Source: Bacteroidales bacterium (lineage in GTDB: Bacteria; Bacteroidota; Bacteroidia; Bacteroidales; UBA932). From it: 7,456 bases of DNA. Below, piece after piece: positions 6,598-7,456 of the stretch (position 1 is its first letter; each line of letters starts with the position of its first letter). The position numbers and the translations under genes are program-made. The stretch lies in assembly GCA_021443625.1 (NCBI GenBank), contig JABUTP010000066.1, positions 3,468 through 10,923 of the forward strand, read 5' to 3'. The notes beneath the pieces are model-generated. The model made no database searches, was not told the DNA's origin, and saw nothing but the letters and a program-made list of their open reading frames with translations.

Positions 6598-7053
6598 TTA
6601 CAGCAAATCTTTCACCAACTCCGCAATCTTCTCAAGGTATCGCGCATCCGTCTCGTCAAAGTTGGCAAGTTCCCTGCTGTCAATGTCCAGCACCGCCGCA
6701 ATTTCGCCCGAGGCTGAATAGACCGGAACCACGATTTCGCTGCGCGAGAGGGAGCTGCAGGCGATATGCCCCGGGAATTCCTCAACATCGGGTACCACAA
6801 TGGTGCGCCGCTCGCTCCACGCCGTGCCGCAGACACCCTTGCCGAAGGGTATTCTGACACACGCCAACGGCCCCTGAAACGGACCCAGGAGCAATTCATC
6901 GCCCTTTACCATATACCATCCGGTCCAGAAGAAACCCATCGTTTCGTGCAGCACCGCGGCGCAGTTGGCAAGGTTGGCCACCCATCCAGCGGAAGGGTCA
7001 ATCACCGCCTTTATGGTGGTTATGGCCTGAGCGTATTTTTCGGTTTTGTTCAT
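6598..7053 (-). CDS. msrC: Free methionine-R-sulfoxide reductase (GAF domain)
   Basis: A 151-residue single GAF-domain enzyme that reduces free L-methionine-R-sulfoxide, with thioredoxin or a similar partner restoring the active-site disulfide. The fRMsr signature is clear: GPFQGPLACVRIPFGKGVCGTA with C65 and C75, VPDVEEFPGHIAC with C99, then SEIVVPV and VLDIDS. The cysteine spacing (10 and 24 residues) equals that of C84, C94 and C118 in the E. coli enzyme, so the catalytic set is complete. The protein is only slightly shorter than the E. coli one, at its N-terminus. The ATG at 7051-7053 is the natural start. The kinase gene follows on the same strand after a 162-base repeat-bearing gap in which I see no promoter, so read-through transcription is plausible. 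A thioredoxin-fold gene lies just upstream, but its own role is unknown. Confidence 0.93.
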   Translation of the reverse strand: MNKTEKYAQAITTIKAVIDPSAGWVANLANCAAVLHETMGFFWTGWYMVKGDELLLGPFQGPLACVRIPFGKGVCGTAWSERRTIVVPDVEEFPGHIACSSLSRSEIVVPVYSASGEIAAVLDIDSRELANFDETDARYLEKIAELVKDLL

Positions 7054-7096
7054 ATTATTGACATTGACTGAAATTCAACTACTTGTGTATGGCTTG

Positions 7097-7125
7097 CAAA
7101 TTTGGGATTATTGCAGTTAACCAAA
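7097..7125 (-). promoter_or_regulatory. Possible promoter of msrC
   Basis: On the - strand, CAAATTTG (7104 to 7097; 7 of 8 to TAnnTTTG, and a perfect palindrome) lies 17 bases downstream of a TTTG (CAAA on the + strand, 7122-7125). This would start transcription near 7090, about 37 bases before the ATG. The spacing is a little short of the Bacteroidetes norm and the first -7 base is wrong, so this is tentative. The remaining bases of the gap to the next gene (7126-7168) show nothing except a run of six G (7132-7137). Confidence 0.35.
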
Positions 7126-7168
7126 ATGTAAGGGGGGCATTATTCAAACGCTGCAAGTCGGGAGGCAA

Positions 7169-7456
7169 TCAATGCAAATCCCTGTAGCCGTATTCCGCGA
7201 GGACCTTGCCGCCGGACACCACCAGAATCATCGGGAGCGTCCCCCGCGTTATGCGGAGCAGCTGCTGCCCATCTATCTGCAATATGTTGTCACACCTGAG
7301 CCCAGTTTCCTCCATAAAATTTTCGACCGAAGGCACCCCTTCGGAGATAATGTACGGGAAAACGCACACCAGTTCCCGCTCCCGCAGGCCGAGGGTTTCG
7401 GAGCCGAAGCCGGTCGTCTGCATTGTTGCCAGTTTGCCCGCACTCATCCTGCAATA
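7169..7456 (-). CDS. Thioredoxin-fold protein, C-terminal part (5' end outside window)
   Basis: The reading frame is open to the window edge. It continues upstream of the first ATG (7445-7447) as Tyr-Cys-Arg, so the true start lies outside and only the last 95 or so residues are visible. The end of the protein resembles the second half of a thioredoxin fold: a strand (LVCVFPY), a helix, a strand (DNILQID), a helix (QQLLRIT), then GTLP with a likely cis-proline, strand MILVVSGGKV and a closing EYGYRDLH. Similar C-terminal pieces occur in Bacteroidetes membrane-anchored or TlpA-like redox proteins. The Cys just before RMSAGKL could be the second cysteine of a CxxC active site, but the first would be beyond the edge. 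A role in thiol-disulfide exchange or cell-envelope redox is an inference. No clear terminator lies between it and msrC. Confidence 0.6.
   Translation of the reverse strand, partial: YCRMSAGKLATMQTTGFGSETLGLRERELVCVFPYIISEGVPSVENFMEETGLRCDNILQIDGQQLLRITRGTLPMILVVSGGKVLAEYGYRDLH

Overview
The window looks like chromosomal housekeeping DNA from an anaerobic member of the Bacteroidales. The evidence is a class III ribonucleotide reductase pair (nrdD-nrdG), a TGS/uridine-kinase fusion typical of that order, start codons preceded by A/T-rich leaders rather than Shine-Dalgarno sequences, and -7 elements of the Bacteroidetes TAnnTTTG type. By eye the G+C content is in the mid 50s percent, which would suit a Rikenellaceae-like genome better than Bacteroides itself, but the genus is not determined. 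No IS, phage gene, tRNA, rRNA or CRISPR was seen.

Layout: on the + strand, a short nitroreductase (124-654) is followed after 27 bases by a lipoprotein with an alpha/beta-hydrolase domain and a C-terminal fibronectin-III-like domain (682-1977). That pair ends in a strong intrinsic terminator (1997-2043). The same DNA encodes the last codons of the convergent gene nrdG. Everything to the right is on the - strand. In transcription order (right to left) it consists of a truncated thioredoxin-fold gene (7169-7456), a free methionine-R-sulfoxide reductase (6598-7053), a 162-base spacer holding a degenerate tandem repeat, a TGS/ThrRS-like/uridine-kinase fusion (4762-6435), a 141-base promoter region, nrdD (2509-4620) and nrdG (2019-2489).

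Functionally, nrdD and nrdG form a two-gene operon for oxygen-independent dNTP synthesis: NrdG installs the glycyl radical and NrdD reduces NTPs. The nucleoside kinase next to it belongs to nucleotide salvage. The sulfoxide reductase, the thioredoxin-like protein and the nitroreductase fit redox maintenance in an anaerobe, although nothing in the sequence ties them into one pathway.

The least explained part is the spacer at 6436-6597. Seven copies of an 18-20 bp unit (core GTCTGTTTCTGTAA on the + strand) lie upstream of the kinase start. A very similar element, in the same orientation relative to its gene, sits directly before the lipoprotein ATG near the other end of the window. I found no clearly new multi-gene system here.
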